This document shows positions 35,062 through 43,435 of a DNA stretch of 60,089 nucleotides, piece by piece (positions within the stretch are counted from its first letter, which is position 1; each line of letters starts with the position of its first letter). The stretch is from positions 1-60,089 of the forward strand of contig NZ_JAHLPW010000021.1 in the NCBI RefSeq assembly GCF_018918075.1, read 5' to 3'. The notes under the pieces were generated by a model. It saw only the letters and a program-made list of their open reading frames with translations, did no database searches and had not been told where the DNA came from. The position numbers and the translations under genes were made by a program. The stretch comes from Virgibacillus sp. MSJ-26 (lineage in GTDB: Bacteria > Bacillota > Bacilli > Bacillales > Amphibacillaceae).

Positions 35062-35123
35062 AAGGCACTCTATACATAAATGTATGCTTAGCAGGGCAAA
35101 TACATTTAGAGAGAGGCCTTCCC
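35062..35123 (-). terminator. long hairpin, probable terminator of the 35234 oppA gene
   Basis: GAAGGC...CTCT...AAATGTAT (35062-35086) is inverted against AATACATTT...AGAG...GCCTTC (35097-35122). On the minus strand the stem is followed by TCTCTTTTTC. It is about 110 nt beyond the oppA stop. The rest of 34936-35233 has no recognisable gene. Confidence 0.5.
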
Positions 35124-35233
35124 GTAGTACTGATTTAAATTAAGTTGTAAAAGAACAGAGCAAGAAGAAAAGACCAGGTAAACTAAGCTTAAGAAACGTG
35201 GCCAGTAATGGAAATGCCTATTTGATATATCCT

Positions 35234-36907
35234 TTAGTTAACTTTTGCCCATTTGTATTCGTATGTTGGGCCAATTGGATTGGTTATCACGCCTACAATT
35301 TTAGGATTGACGAGCATGGCAACGGATTCTTGGTAGACAGGAGCAATGACTGCATCATCGAATGCAATCTTTTCAGCTTCTGCAAAATTTTCATAGCGTT
35401 CGACTTCTTTTCCTGGCACGGCAAGCTCACTTTGTGCTTCTTCAAAGAGTTTGTCATATTCTTCGTTTGAGTATCCCATTTGATTTGTCGCACTGTCTGT
35501 AATGAGCATATCCATAAAAGAGCTAGGGTCTAATGTACTCGGTCCCGCTGCTGAATGTTGGATGTCATAATCCATACTATTTGTGAGATCGATTGCTTGC
35601 TCGCCAGGTACTTCTTTCAGTGTAATATCGAGTCCCTCTAGGTTTGATTCTAGCTGATTGACTAGATATTCATTTAGCGTCTTTGAAGTATCATTATCAC
35701 CGCCAAGGAACTCTATTTCAATTGAATCTTTCCCGAGCTCTTTTAATCCTTTTTCCCAGTAAGATTGTGCTTCCTCAATGTTGTATTCAACAAGTTCACC
35801 GTTGATTTCCCTAATGCCCTTATCACTTTCCGGCAATGGTGCAAAGTTTTCAGGGATAAATCCATTCAGTGGAACCGAACCATTGTTTAATAATTCATCT
35901 GTCAAGGCCTGTTTATCAAACGCTCGACTGATTGCTCTTCGGATATTCACATTGGCCAGCGCTTCATTACGAGTTTGATTCATTCTTAGATAGTATATAA
36001 CAGGTTTGGATCTTGTAGCATATTCTTCACTTGAAGCATAATGATCGACAAGGTCAGAGCTAAGTTCAACTCGGTCGATTGTACCTGATTCGAAAAGATC
36101 CACAGCTGTTTGGGTGTCTTTGACGACCTCATAAGTCATTTTTTCCAACTCTACTGTATCGGCATCCCAGAAGTCCATATTTTTGACGACGTTCCAAGAA
36201 TCACTTGTACTTTCCCAATCTTCTAACTTGAAAGGACCGTTGTACAGAAGATTGTCAGATGTCTGGGCGTAGTCATCTCCTTGTTCTTCAACGAAATCTT
36301 TATTTAATGGTAGGAACGTACCAAATGCCATCAATGATTCAAAATAAGGAACAGGTCTGTCTAGTTCGACAAGAAGAGTATAGTCATCGATTGCGGTTAC
36401 ACCCAGTTCATCGACATCTTTTTCTCCCTTGTTGATTTCCTCAGCATTTTTTATGACATCATTCATCATGTATGGACCGAACTCAGAACCAGTTTCGGGA
36501 TCTACCACTCGCTTCCAAGCATAAACAAAATCGTGGGCTGTGACCGGATCACCGTTCGACCATACAGCATCCTCGCGTAGGTTAAATGTCCATTCAAGTC
36601 CATCGTCACTTTGTTCGTGATCGCTGGCGATGCCTTCCTCTATTTGAGCATCTTCACCGAGCCGATATAACCCTTCCATAGTTATACCAAGAAATCGGAA
36701 TGAAGCTTCATCTGTTGCCATAGCGGAGTCCATCGTAGGTATCTGACTCTTATTGGATAAATTTAGAACTTGATTCCCAGTGTCATTTTTGTCATCGCCT
36801 TCATTTGAGACTACTTGGTCATCTTCGCTTCCAGAACATGCAGAAAGAGCTACAACTACCCCAATGCTTACTATGATTTGAACGAATGATCTGATTACTT
36901 TTTTCAT
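35234..36907 (-). CDS. oppA: oligopeptide-binding lipoprotein (OppA-like)
   Basis: A 557-residue family 5 solute receptor that would bind oligopeptides outside the membrane. It has a lipoprotein signal with lipobox ALSACS (Cys at residue 24) and an acidic linker. The family 5 segments are SDDGLEWTFNLREDAVWSNGDPVTAHDFVYAW in two pieces near residues 97-128 and the C-terminal PTYEYKWAKV. ATG start with GGAGGCAA upstream. No Opp permease or ATPase genes adjoin it. It is closely similar in sequence and length to the 47495 protein, so the two are paralogues from duplication. Peptide preference is unknown. Confidence 0.9.
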   Translation of the reverse strand: MKKVIRSFVQIIVSIGVVVALSACSGSEDDQVVSNEGDDKNDTGNQVLNLSNKSQIPTMDSAMATDEASFRFLGITMEGLYRLGEDAQIEEGIASDHEQSDDGLEWTFNLREDAVWSNGDPVTAHDFVYAWKRVVDPETGSEFGPYMMNDVIKNAEEINKGEKDVDELGVTAIDDYTLLVELDRPVPYFESLMAFGTFLPLNKDFVEEQGDDYAQTSDNLLYNGPFKLEDWESTSDSWNVVKNMDFWDADTVELEKMTYEVVKDTQTAVDLFESGTIDRVELSSDLVDHYASSEEYATRSKPVIYYLRMNQTRNEALANVNIRRAISRAFDKQALTDELLNNGSVPLNGFIPENFAPLPESDKGIREINGELVEYNIEEAQSYWEKGLKELGKDSIEIEFLGGDNDTSKTLNEYLVNQLESNLEGLDITLKEVPGEQAIDLTNSMDYDIQHSAAGPSTLDPSSFMDMLITDSATNQMGYSNEEYDKLFEEAQSELAVPGKEVERYENFAEAEKIAFDDAVIAPVYQESVAMLVNPKIVGVITNPIGPTYEYKWAKVN

Positions 36908-36954
36908 AGTTGCCTCCTTGAATAAAATTTTACTAAAAGTTTTACTATGACATT

Positions 36955-36983
36955 ATTGTACACGATGCTGTTTTGTGTCGCAA
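36955..36983 (-). promoter_or_regulatory. oppA promoter
   Basis: Minus-strand -35 TTGCGA (rc of 36978-36983) and -10 TACAAT (rc of 36955-36960) have a 17-bp spacer. Just downstream, AATTTTACTAAAAGTT (36926-36941) loosely resembles a CodY box, matching the outer arms but not the centre; nutrient control by CodY is only a possibility. Confidence 0.55.
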
Positions 36984-37140
36984 TAATATTTTGATTTTTA
37001 ATAATTATCTTAAAGGAGCGACTTTACTGTAGATATTTCTTTTTGTGTTAAACTGCTTGGATTATATTAATCAAACTTGCTATCGTCTCGCTCAACTCGG
37101 TAAAATGAAGGCAGAATTCATTTAAAAGGAATGTTAGTTC

Positions 37141-39063
37141 ATGAATGAGAGACAGAGAAATTTGCTTAGGGTATTACTGGTTAACTCAGATAAGGTTTTC
37201 CAAATAGAAGTTTTAAGAGCGATCCTTAAGTGTTCGGAAAAAACAGTTAGAAATGACCTTAATAAAATAGAAGAGTTTCTAAAATCCTATAAGGAAGCTG
37301 AATTAATCCGAAAGCCAGGTATTGGGATTATTCTTCAAGCAAGTGAGTCAACGCAAGCTGAAATTTTTCAAGATTTATATCAGGTGAATGTTAAAACGAA
37401 AGAGGAGCGCGTTATTGAAATTGCCTACCATTTGTTGATAAGTTCAAAGCCATTCACTTTGAAAGAGTCTGCGGAGAAGTATTTTACAAACCCGGCAGAT
37501 ATCAAACGGGATTTGGAAAAAATTGAAGAGTGGCTGTCGCGATTTAATTTAAAAGTTACAACAAAACAGCGACTCGGCAGTATCGTTGAAGGTGATGAAT
37601 TTTATAAACGTAATGCGATAGCCCATCTATCTGAACTCGTTTCTTCATATTCTCAGCGAAATTATGTATTAGACTTTTTCCTAGAATCTGAAATTAACGC
37701 CGTCAGGAAGGTGATCCAGGATACCCAACTTCAATATAGGCTTGACTTAACGGATGGGGGATTTGAAAGTTTAGTCATTCATGCGTTGATTATGATAAAA
37801 CGGACAAGACAAAATACGCCGGTTATTGTTTCAAAAGACGATGTTGAACGGACATTAAACACGAAAGAATATGAGGTGACAACTTATTTACTAAATAAAC
37901 TGGAGGAGATTCTTAAGCTAAGTTTTCCGGAAAATGAGCGTATATATTATTCATGGCATATCGCAAGTTCCATTCAAAATACGGAAGTCATGGAATCATC
38001 TATTAGCATGCGTCCCTCTAATGGACTTGCAGAACAAGCGGTGAATGAAATGATCAAACAAGTTCACTATCTCACTAGTATGCCGTTTGAGAACGATTTG
38101 AGGTTGAAAGATGGATTAATCATTCATATGGATGCTGTCATTAAAAGAATTTCCTATGGTTTTCATATTACTAACCCGATGTTGGATGATATTAAAAAGT
38201 TATATCCTTATTTATTTAGCATGGTTGTTTTCGCTGTGAATGATTTAAATAAACAATACAACGTGCTAATACCAGAGGAAGAGGCGGCATATTTAGTACT
38301 ACATTTCCAGGCTTCGATTGAACGGATGGAACAAGAACGAGCACCTAAGCAGGCATTGGTTGTCTGCCATATGGGAATTGGCATGAGCCGTTTATTACAG
38401 GCAAAATTAGAGCAGCAGTACAGTGGTATAGAAATCATTGACTGTATAGCTAAAAATGAATTAGGGTCATATTTAAATCATCATGACTCTGTTGATTTTA
38501 TAATTTCTACTGTGCCTCTCACTAACCAAGTCATACCGCAAGTTGTCATATCTCCTTTATTAGATTCAAGCGATAAAAAGAAGCTTAATCATTTTATTCA
38601 AAACAAGAAGCAAGACACCAAAATAACAAACTATCCTACATTGCATCATTTTATGAATGAGGGACTGTTTCAGAAAAATATTGATTTAGAGCATCCATTC
38701 GAGATTGTAGAAAGGTTGGCAAATCAGCTTGTTCGTTTGGCCGTTGTTGATGAATCATTTACTCACAATGTCTTGCTCCGGGAAAGAACTTCTTCTACTT
38801 CAATTGGAGGAAAAATAGCTATTCCACATGCTCAGCCGGAAACTGTTAAAAAGTCAACTTTATCTGTAGCTATTTTAAAAAAGCCTACTGAGTGGGGAAG
38901 TGAGATGGTTTCTATTGTGTTTCTACTAGCGATTAGTGTGGAAGACAGACAACTTACACAAGATTTATTAAAGGAAATCTCTAATTTAAGTCAAGAACCT
39001 ACTTTAGTTGAAAAAATGATTAATGCAGATAGTAAAGAGGAAGTCATAGATTTATTTAGCTAA
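37141..39063 (+). CDS. manR: PRD-containing mannose operon activator
   Basis: A 640-residue DNA-binding activator of the ManR/MtlR type. Order: two N-terminal helix-turn-helix units (residues 1-170; LKCSEKTVRNDLNKIEEFL in the first), two PTS regulation domains with conserved histidines (about 185-395), a Gat-type EIIB-like domain with the phosphorylatable cysteine in VVCHMGIGMSRLLQAKL (near 417), and an EIIA-Fru-like domain with the active histidine in IAIPHAQPE (near 561). Such proteins are switched by phosphorylation from HPr and from the cognate EII. It lies directly before manP, as in B. subtilis manR-manPA, and length agrees. ATG start with a weak AAAAGGA site. Confidence 0.88.
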   Translation: MNERQRNLLRVLLVNSDKVFQIEVLRAILKCSEKTVRNDLNKIEEFLKSYKEAELIRKPGIGIILQASESTQAEIFQDLYQVNVKTKEERVIEIAYHLLISSKPFTLKESAEKYFTNPADIKRDLEKIEEWLSRFNLKVTTKQRLGSIVEGDEFYKRNAIAHLSELVSSYSQRNYVLDFFLESEINAVRKVIQDTQLQYRLDLTDGGFESLVIHALIMIKRTRQNTPVIVSKDDVERTLNTKEYEVTTYLLNKLEEILKLSFPENERIYYSWHIASSIQNTEVMESSISMRPSNGLAEQAVNEMIKQVHYLTSMPFENDLRLKDGLIIHMDAVIKRISYGFHITNPMLDDIKKLYPYLFSMVVFAVNDLNKQYNVLIPEEEAAYLVLHFQASIERMEQERAPKQALVVCHMGIGMSRLLQAKLEQQYSGIEIIDCIAKNELGSYLNHHDSVDFIISTVPLTNQVIPQVVISPLLDSSDKKKLNHFIQNKKQDTKITNYPTLHHFMNEGLFQKNIDLEHPFEIVERLANQLVRLAVVDESFTHNVLLRERTSSTSIGGKIAIPHAQPETVKKSTLSVAILKKPTEWGSEMVSIVFLLAISVEDRQLTQDLLKEISNLSQEPTLVEKMINADSKEEVIDLFS

Positions 39064-39082
39064 TTTATTCTTATTAAATTTA

Positions 39083-39140
39083 TTTTACCTTTGCTCCGGT
39101 AAAAATAAAAAATTAATCTCTCCTCTTTAGGGAATATAAT
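39083..39140 (+). promoter_or_regulatory. manP control region: small hairpin then promoter with weak -35
   Basis: TTTTACC (39083-39089) pairs with GGTAAAA (39098-39104), a short stem after manR. A perfect -10 TATAAT follows at 39135-39140, but the position 17 bp upstream (ATTAAT) is a poor -35. That combination suits a promoter that depends on the activator ManR. Confidence 0.45.
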
Positions 39141-39184
39141 AAATATAGATTAAATGAAAGCAATAACGAGAGGAGAGAAAACCC

Positions 39185-41104
39185 ATGAAAATATTAGCCG
39201 TAACCGCTTGTCCAGTTGGTATCGCGCATACGTATATGGCTGCTGAAAACCTTCAAAAAGCTGGAGAAGAAATGGATGTTGATATAAAAGTAGAAACTCA
39301 AGGATCTATTGGCGTTGAAAATGAATTAACAGCCAAAGACATTGAGGAAGCCGATGGAATTATTATTGCAAGTGATAAAGAAGTGTCAAAAGAACGTTTT
39401 TCTGGTAAGAAGTTACTTGTTGTCGGTGTACAGGATGGTATTCGTAAACCACAAGAATTAATTGAAAAGATTCAAAAGGGTAACGTTCCCGTTTATCAAC
39501 CTGAAATGAAAACGGTAGATGAAGTTAAAAAACAGAAAAAGGAAAAAGAAACACCTGTTTATCGCCATTTAATGAATGGGGTTTCATATATGATTCCCTT
39601 TATTGTGGTCGGTGGACTCTTAATCGCCATCGCCCTAACGTTGGGTGGGGAACAAACACCTGGTGGTATTGTGATTCCAGAAGGCTCTTTTTGGGCTCAA
39701 ATTGAGGCAATAGGTGCAGCCTCATTCAGTTTTATGGTTCCAATTTTGGCAGGATTCATAGCTTATAGTATTGCTGATCGACCAGGTCTAGCTCCTGGTA
39801 TTATTGGTGGGTTTATTGCAGTTAATGGAAGCTTTTATGGAACAGAAGCAGATGCTGGATTTATTGGTGGTATTATCGCTGGTTTTCTAGCAGGTTATGT
39901 TGTTTTAGCGCTTAAGAAAATAAAAGTACCTGCTGCTGTCCAACCCGTTATGCCAATAATCTTCATTCCGATATTTGGAACGTTAATTGTCGGTCTGTTA
40001 TTTATATTTGTCATTGGTGCTCCAGTTTCAGCTGTATTTGAAGCTTTAACAACTTGGCTCCAAGGCATGCAAGGAACAAGTTCAATCTTTCTTGCACTCA
40101 TATTAGGTGCGATGATTGCCGTCGATATGGGTGGTCCGTTTAATAAAGTTGCATTCTTATTCGGTTCAGCTATGATTGCGGAAGGAAACTATGAAATCAT
40201 GGGGCCTATCGCTGTAGCTATTTGTATCCCGCCACTAGGCATGGGATTAGCTACTTTCTTAAATAAGAAAAAATATCAACAAGTTGAGCGTGAAGCCGGA
40301 AAAGCATCGTTCACTATGGGATTATTCGGAATTACTGAAGGAGCTATTCCGTTTGCAGCGCAAGACCCGTTACGTGTTATTCCGAGTATTGTCGTAGGCT
40401 CTATGGTAGGTTCAGTTATTGCTATGTTGAGTAGTGTTGGTGACCACGTCGCACACGGTGGTCCAATTGTAGCAGTTCTCGGGGCTGTAGACAATGTTCT
40501 TATGTTCTTCGTTGCAGCAATTATCGGAACACTCGTTACCGCTTTCTTGGTTAACTTCTTGAAAAAAGATGTATCTACAGATGATCTAAAGACCGTTGAA
40601 CCTGATGTAAGCAATGTTAAAGATGAAAAAGTAGAAAACAAAGAAATTCACAAGCTAACAGATATTACAAATAAAAATTTAATCGAAACCAACTTATCTG
40701 GTGAAAGTCGCGAGGAAGTTATTGATGAACTTATTGAAAAATTAGATACAGCTAACGTTCTAGATTCTAAGCAAGTGTATAAAGAAGCTATTTTAGCTAG
40801 AGAAGCGGAAGGAACGACAGGACTTGGCATGGGAATAGCCATTCCTCATGGAAAATCAAACGCAGTCAAAAAACCAACCGTTGCCTTTGGAATTTCCCAA
40901 CACGGCGTTGACTGGCAAAGCTTAGATGGTACACAAGCACAATTGATATTTATCATTGCAGTGCCTGAAGAAAGTGCAGGAGATGCCCATTTAAAAATAT
41001 TACAAATGCTCTCCCGCAAACTGATGGATGAATCCTTTAGAAATGAATTATTAAATGTAACTTCAACAGAAGAAGCCTATACCCTTTTAGATACGATAGA
41101 ATAA
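39185..41104 (+). CDS. manP: PTS mannose transporter, EIIBCA
   Basis: A 639-residue fructose-superfamily PTS permease with the order EIIB-EIIC-EIIA that characterises B. subtilis ManP. EIIB carries the phosphorylated cysteine in LAVTACPVGIAHTYMAAE (residue 9). EIIC spans about residues 125-455 with hydrophobic helices beginning NGVSYMIPFIVVGGLLIAIAL in pieces. EIIA carries the active histidine in IAIPHGKSN near 555. It imports mannose and delivers mannose-6-phosphate to ManA encoded downstream. ATG start with GAGAGGAGAG upstream. A fructose substrate is possible in principle, but manR and manA on either side argue for mannose. Confidence 0.9.
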   Translation: MKILAVTACPVGIAHTYMAAENLQKAGEEMDVDIKVETQGSIGVENELTAKDIEEADGIIIASDKEVSKERFSGKKLLVVGVQDGIRKPQELIEKIQKGNVPVYQPEMKTVDEVKKQKKEKETPVYRHLMNGVSYMIPFIVVGGLLIAIALTLGGEQTPGGIVIPEGSFWAQIEAIGAASFSFMVPILAGFIAYSIADRPGLAPGIIGGFIAVNGSFYGTEADAGFIGGIIAGFLAGYVVLALKKIKVPAAVQPVMPIIFIPIFGTLIVGLLFIFVIGAPVSAVFEALTTWLQGMQGTSSIFLALILGAMIAVDMGGPFNKVAFLFGSAMIAEGNYEIMGPIAVAICIPPLGMGLATFLNKKKYQQVEREAGKASFTMGLFGITEGAIPFAAQDPLRVIPSIVVGSMVGSVIAMLSSVGDHVAHGGPIVAVLGAVDNVLMFFVAAIIGTLVTAFLVNFLKKDVSTDDLKTVEPDVSNVKDEKVENKEIHKLTDITNKNLIETNLSGESREEVIDELIEKLDTANVLDSKQVYKEAILAREAEGTTGLGMGIAIPHGKSNAVKKPTVAFGISQHGVDWQSLDGTQAQLIFIIAVPEESAGDAHLKILQMLSRKLMDESFRNELLNVTSTEEAYTLLDTIE

Positions 41105-41174
41105 AAATAAAAAATAGAGGTGTCTCACTTGAGATAACCTCTCTTTTTTAAAACTAAATAGGAGTGAACGAGTT

Positions 41175-41693
41175 GTGTCTGAGATCCCTTTATATATGAA
41201 ACATGATTTGAAAAATATTCCTCATTTTTCTTTGCCTGCTGGCTATCATTTTCGTTTGTTCAGTCGTGAAGAAGATGCCAATCTATGGGCTAAGACTGTG
41301 ACTAAAACAGATGAGTTTTCAAATGAAGAAAATGCGATTAAAAGATTTAATGAAGAGTTTTTACCGCATGTGTCTGAAGTTGAAAAAAGAGTAGTATTTA
41401 TTGAAACAAGTGATGGAAATATCGCTGGTACAGCTACAGCTTGGTTTGGTACGTGGGGCGGTCAGGACATTGGCAGATTACATTGGGTTGAAATTATACC
41501 AGAACATCAAGGGAAAAAATTGGGACGCCCACTTATTACTAAAGCGATGGCTATATTAAGTGACTACCATTCATCTGCTTACTTGAAAACGCAAGAGTCT
41601 AGTCAAGCTGCGATCCATTTATATCAAAAGCTTGGCTGGGAGCCGGTTGTTCGTCTTGAACAAGAGGAACAGATATGGGAAGGGTTAAAGTAA
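41175..41693 (+). CDS. GNAT-family N-acetyltransferase inside the man operon
   Basis: A 172-residue GNAT protein. The acetyl-CoA-binding part is WVEIIPEHQGKKLGRPLITKAM near residues 107-128, preceded by the beta strand VVFIETSDGNIAGTATAWFG; a late segment IHLYQKLGWEPV is the usual fifth-strand motif. The start is GTG (41175), with TAGGAG about 8 nt upstream. It lies 70 nt after manP and 48 nt before manA with no terminator on either side, so it is probably cotranscribed with them. The B. subtilis man operon lacks such a gene. The substrate is unknown; an amino sugar or a hexose-related metabolite is a guess from position. Confidence 0.83.
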   Translation: MSEIPLYMKHDLKNIPHFSLPAGYHFRLFSREEDANLWAKTVTKTDEFSNEENAIKRFNEEFLPHVSEVEKRVVFIETSDGNIAGTATAWFGTWGGQDIGRLHWVEIIPEHQGKKLGRPLITKAMAILSDYHSSAYLKTQESSQAAIHLYQKLGWEPVVRLEQEEQIWEGLK

Positions 41694-41741
41694 GGACTAA
41701 AAACTTAAGTTAATTATCACAGATTTCTTGGAGGCAATAAT

Positions 41742-42707
41742 ATGTATAAAGAACCTATTTTTTTAACACCCGTTTTTAAAGAACGTATTTGGGGAGGTCG
41801 CAAATTAAAAGAAGAATTTGATTATGATATCCCTAATGATAATACAGGTGAAGCTTGGGTTGTTGCGGCTTTATCAAACGGTTCAAACAAAGTCGAAAAT
41901 GAGTCCTTAACGGGACAAACACTATTAGACTTATGGAATGATCATGGTGAATTATTTAATAAAGATGCTCATTCTACAGATGAGTACCCCCTCCTTGTAA
42001 AGGTGCTGGATGCTAATGATGATTTGTCGGTTCAAGTTCATCCAGATGATGCTTACGCTCGTAAAGTGGAGGATGTACCATATGGTAAGACGGAGTGCTG
42101 GTATGTTTTAGAAGCGGAGCCGGGCGCAGAAATTGTATTAGGGCATCATGCTCAAACGAAAGATGAGCTGGACGCTATGATTGACCAAGAGAAATGGGAC
42201 GAATTGTTGCGTCGTCAAAAGGTCAGTCCAGGTGATTTTTACTATGTCCCTAGTGGAACAATCCATGCCATCGGAAAAGGAATAATGATTTTAGAGATTC
42301 AACAAAGTTCAGATGTGACGTATCGTGTGTATGATTATGACCGGACGGATCAAGAAGGAAATAAACGAGAATTGCATCTAGAACGAGCAAAAGACGTTAC
42401 AACAGTTCCAGACGATTTAGCTCGTACGACCAAAGAAGATAGGGAAATCGCAGAAGAAACCAATTTAACGATAGAACGATTAACTGAAGCCGAGTACTTC
42501 TCTGTTTATCACTGGAGTTTGGACGGAGAGGCACGTCGCGAGTTGACCGAAGACTTCCTTCAAGTCAGTGTGATTGAGGGAGAAGCGGCTATCCGTATTA
42601 ATGAAAAGTCGTTCCAAGTCCAGAAAGGACAGCATTTTATAATTCCGCACGGTGTTGAGACTTATGAATTATCGGGTAGAGCAGAGTTTGTTGTGTCGCA
42701 TGTTTGA
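41742..42707 (+). CDS. manA: mannose-6-phosphate isomerase, class I
   Basis: A 321-residue cupin-type zinc enzyme that converts mannose-6-phosphate to fructose-6-phosphate. Motifs: FKERIWGGRKLKEEF at the start, the metal-binding QVHPDD near residue 99, GKTECWYVL near 117, and the second half signature VPSGTIHAIGKGIMILEIQQSSDVTYRVYDYDR in pieces near 171-205. Length matches the short Bacillus ManA. ATG start with TTGGAGG upstream. It is the last gene of the man operon and is followed by a terminator. Confidence 0.93.
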   Translation: MYKEPIFLTPVFKERIWGGRKLKEEFDYDIPNDNTGEAWVVAALSNGSNKVENESLTGQTLLDLWNDHGELFNKDAHSTDEYPLLVKVLDANDDLSVQVHPDDAYARKVEDVPYGKTECWYVLEAEPGAEIVLGHHAQTKDELDAMIDQEKWDELLRRQKVSPGDFYYVPSGTIHAIGKGIMILEIQQSSDVTYRVYDYDRTDQEGNKRELHLERAKDVTTVPDDLARTTKEDREIAEETNLTIERLTEAEYFSVYHWSLDGEARRELTEDFLQVSVIEGEAAIRINEKSFQVQKGQHFIIPHGVETYELSGRAEFVVSHV

Positions 42708-42745
42708 GTTAGTAATTAAATGATTGAATGATGATTAGAGTGCTT

Positions 42746-42794
42746 CCTATAGAGTGGCGATGGCTGATATCGATACTCTATAGGGACTTTTTTA
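42746..42794 (+). terminator. terminator of the man operon
   Basis: A perfect 10-bp inverted repeat, CCTATAGAGT (42746-42755) with ACTCTATAGG (42775-42784), followed by GAC and T7. Confidence 0.85.
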
Positions 42795-42830
42795 TGTTGT
42801 TTAATAACATGGAGACAAATCTTGATAGAC

Positions 42831-42956
42831 GCATAGACTGAGTTGAATGCGCATAGAAAACTATAACGGCTCATAGAACGAACAGAAGACGCATAGAAAG
42901 TAATAACGATGCATAAATCGAAATGAAAACACATAGAAACTTTCAAGTACTCATAG
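42831..42956. repeat. 20-bp periodic array C (GCATAG units)
   Basis: Units start exactly every 20 bp: GCATAG at 42831, 42851 and 42891, TCATAG at 42871, GCATAA at 42911, ACATAG at 42931, TCATAG at 42951. Fillers alternate, ending TAACGG or TAACGA in one type and GAAGAC or GAAAAC in the other. The array starts 37 bp past the man terminator. The remaining 130 bp to the next terminator show nothing else. Confidence 0.85.
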
Positions 42957-43090
42957 GCGGTGAGTTTACTGATGACGAGGAACAGAACCATCATCATCAC
43001 GATTTAGAGGCGAGAGTTGAATGGGCGTTGACTTCAACATAGGGGGTCAGTGATACTGTAATTTTGTTGTTAACCTGGTTATGTGATTAT

Positions 43091-43136
43091 AAAAAACACC
43101 GGTTCCCACGCATTACAACGTAAGGACGACCGGTGT
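43091..43136 (-). terminator. terminator of the MBL-DUF3006 operon
   Basis: ACACCGGT (43096-43103) pairs with ACCGGTGT (43129-43136). On the minus strand the stem is followed by T6 (rc of 43091-43096). It is 9 nt past the DUF3006 stop. Confidence 0.85.
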
Positions 43137-43144
43137 TCAGAATC

Positions 43145-43402
43145 TTACTTTTTCTTAAATTTACTTCCACCACTTTTAGTCCTCAATTTAGCCATTAAAT
43201 CAGAGGATGTTTGTTTTTTTTGTTCTGTTTTAGCTTGATCAATGGTGAAGTGATAGCGACCTTCTTGCTTTTCAATTGTGAACCATGTTCCAGTAACACT
43301 GTTAGCTGGGAGTTGGTTCTTATTTATGACTATTTCTTGTTTACTTTCTTCAATTAAGATGACTGCTTTGTTTTCTTCAAGACGATCAAGAACGCCTTTC
43401 AT
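43145..43402 (-). CDS. DUF3006 domain protein
   Basis: An 85-residue protein whose whole length is the DUF3006 module: VLDRLEENKAVILIEESKQEIVINKNQLP, a Gly-Thr-Trp turn, then a C-terminal charged helix and a lysine-rich end (KSGGSKFKKK). The domain has no assigned function but is often found next to MBL-fold hydrolases, as here, 33 nt downstream of the MBL gene on the same strand. ATG start with AAAGGAG upstream. It would be cytoplasmic or released; no signal is present. A longer membrane-anchored relative is at 45036. Confidence 0.85.
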   Translation of the reverse strand: MKGVLDRLEENKAVILIEESKQEIVINKNQLPANSVTGTWFTIEKQEGRYHFTIDQAKTEQKKQTSSDLMAKLRTKSGGSKFKKK

Positions 43403-43435
43403 AACTTTATTTCTCCTTTCCTAAATGAATCAAAG

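Noticed and set aside
35198..35470. Plus-strand 90-codon frame over the 3' end of oppA
   Set aside because: It is antisense to a well-supported lipoprotein gene and has no ribosome site.
42831..42956. Regular short repeats considered as a CRISPR array (also 27581-27735 and 33865-33955)
   Set aside because: The repeated core is only about 6 bp, the period is 20 bp, the fillers are related to one another rather than unique, and no cas genes are present.
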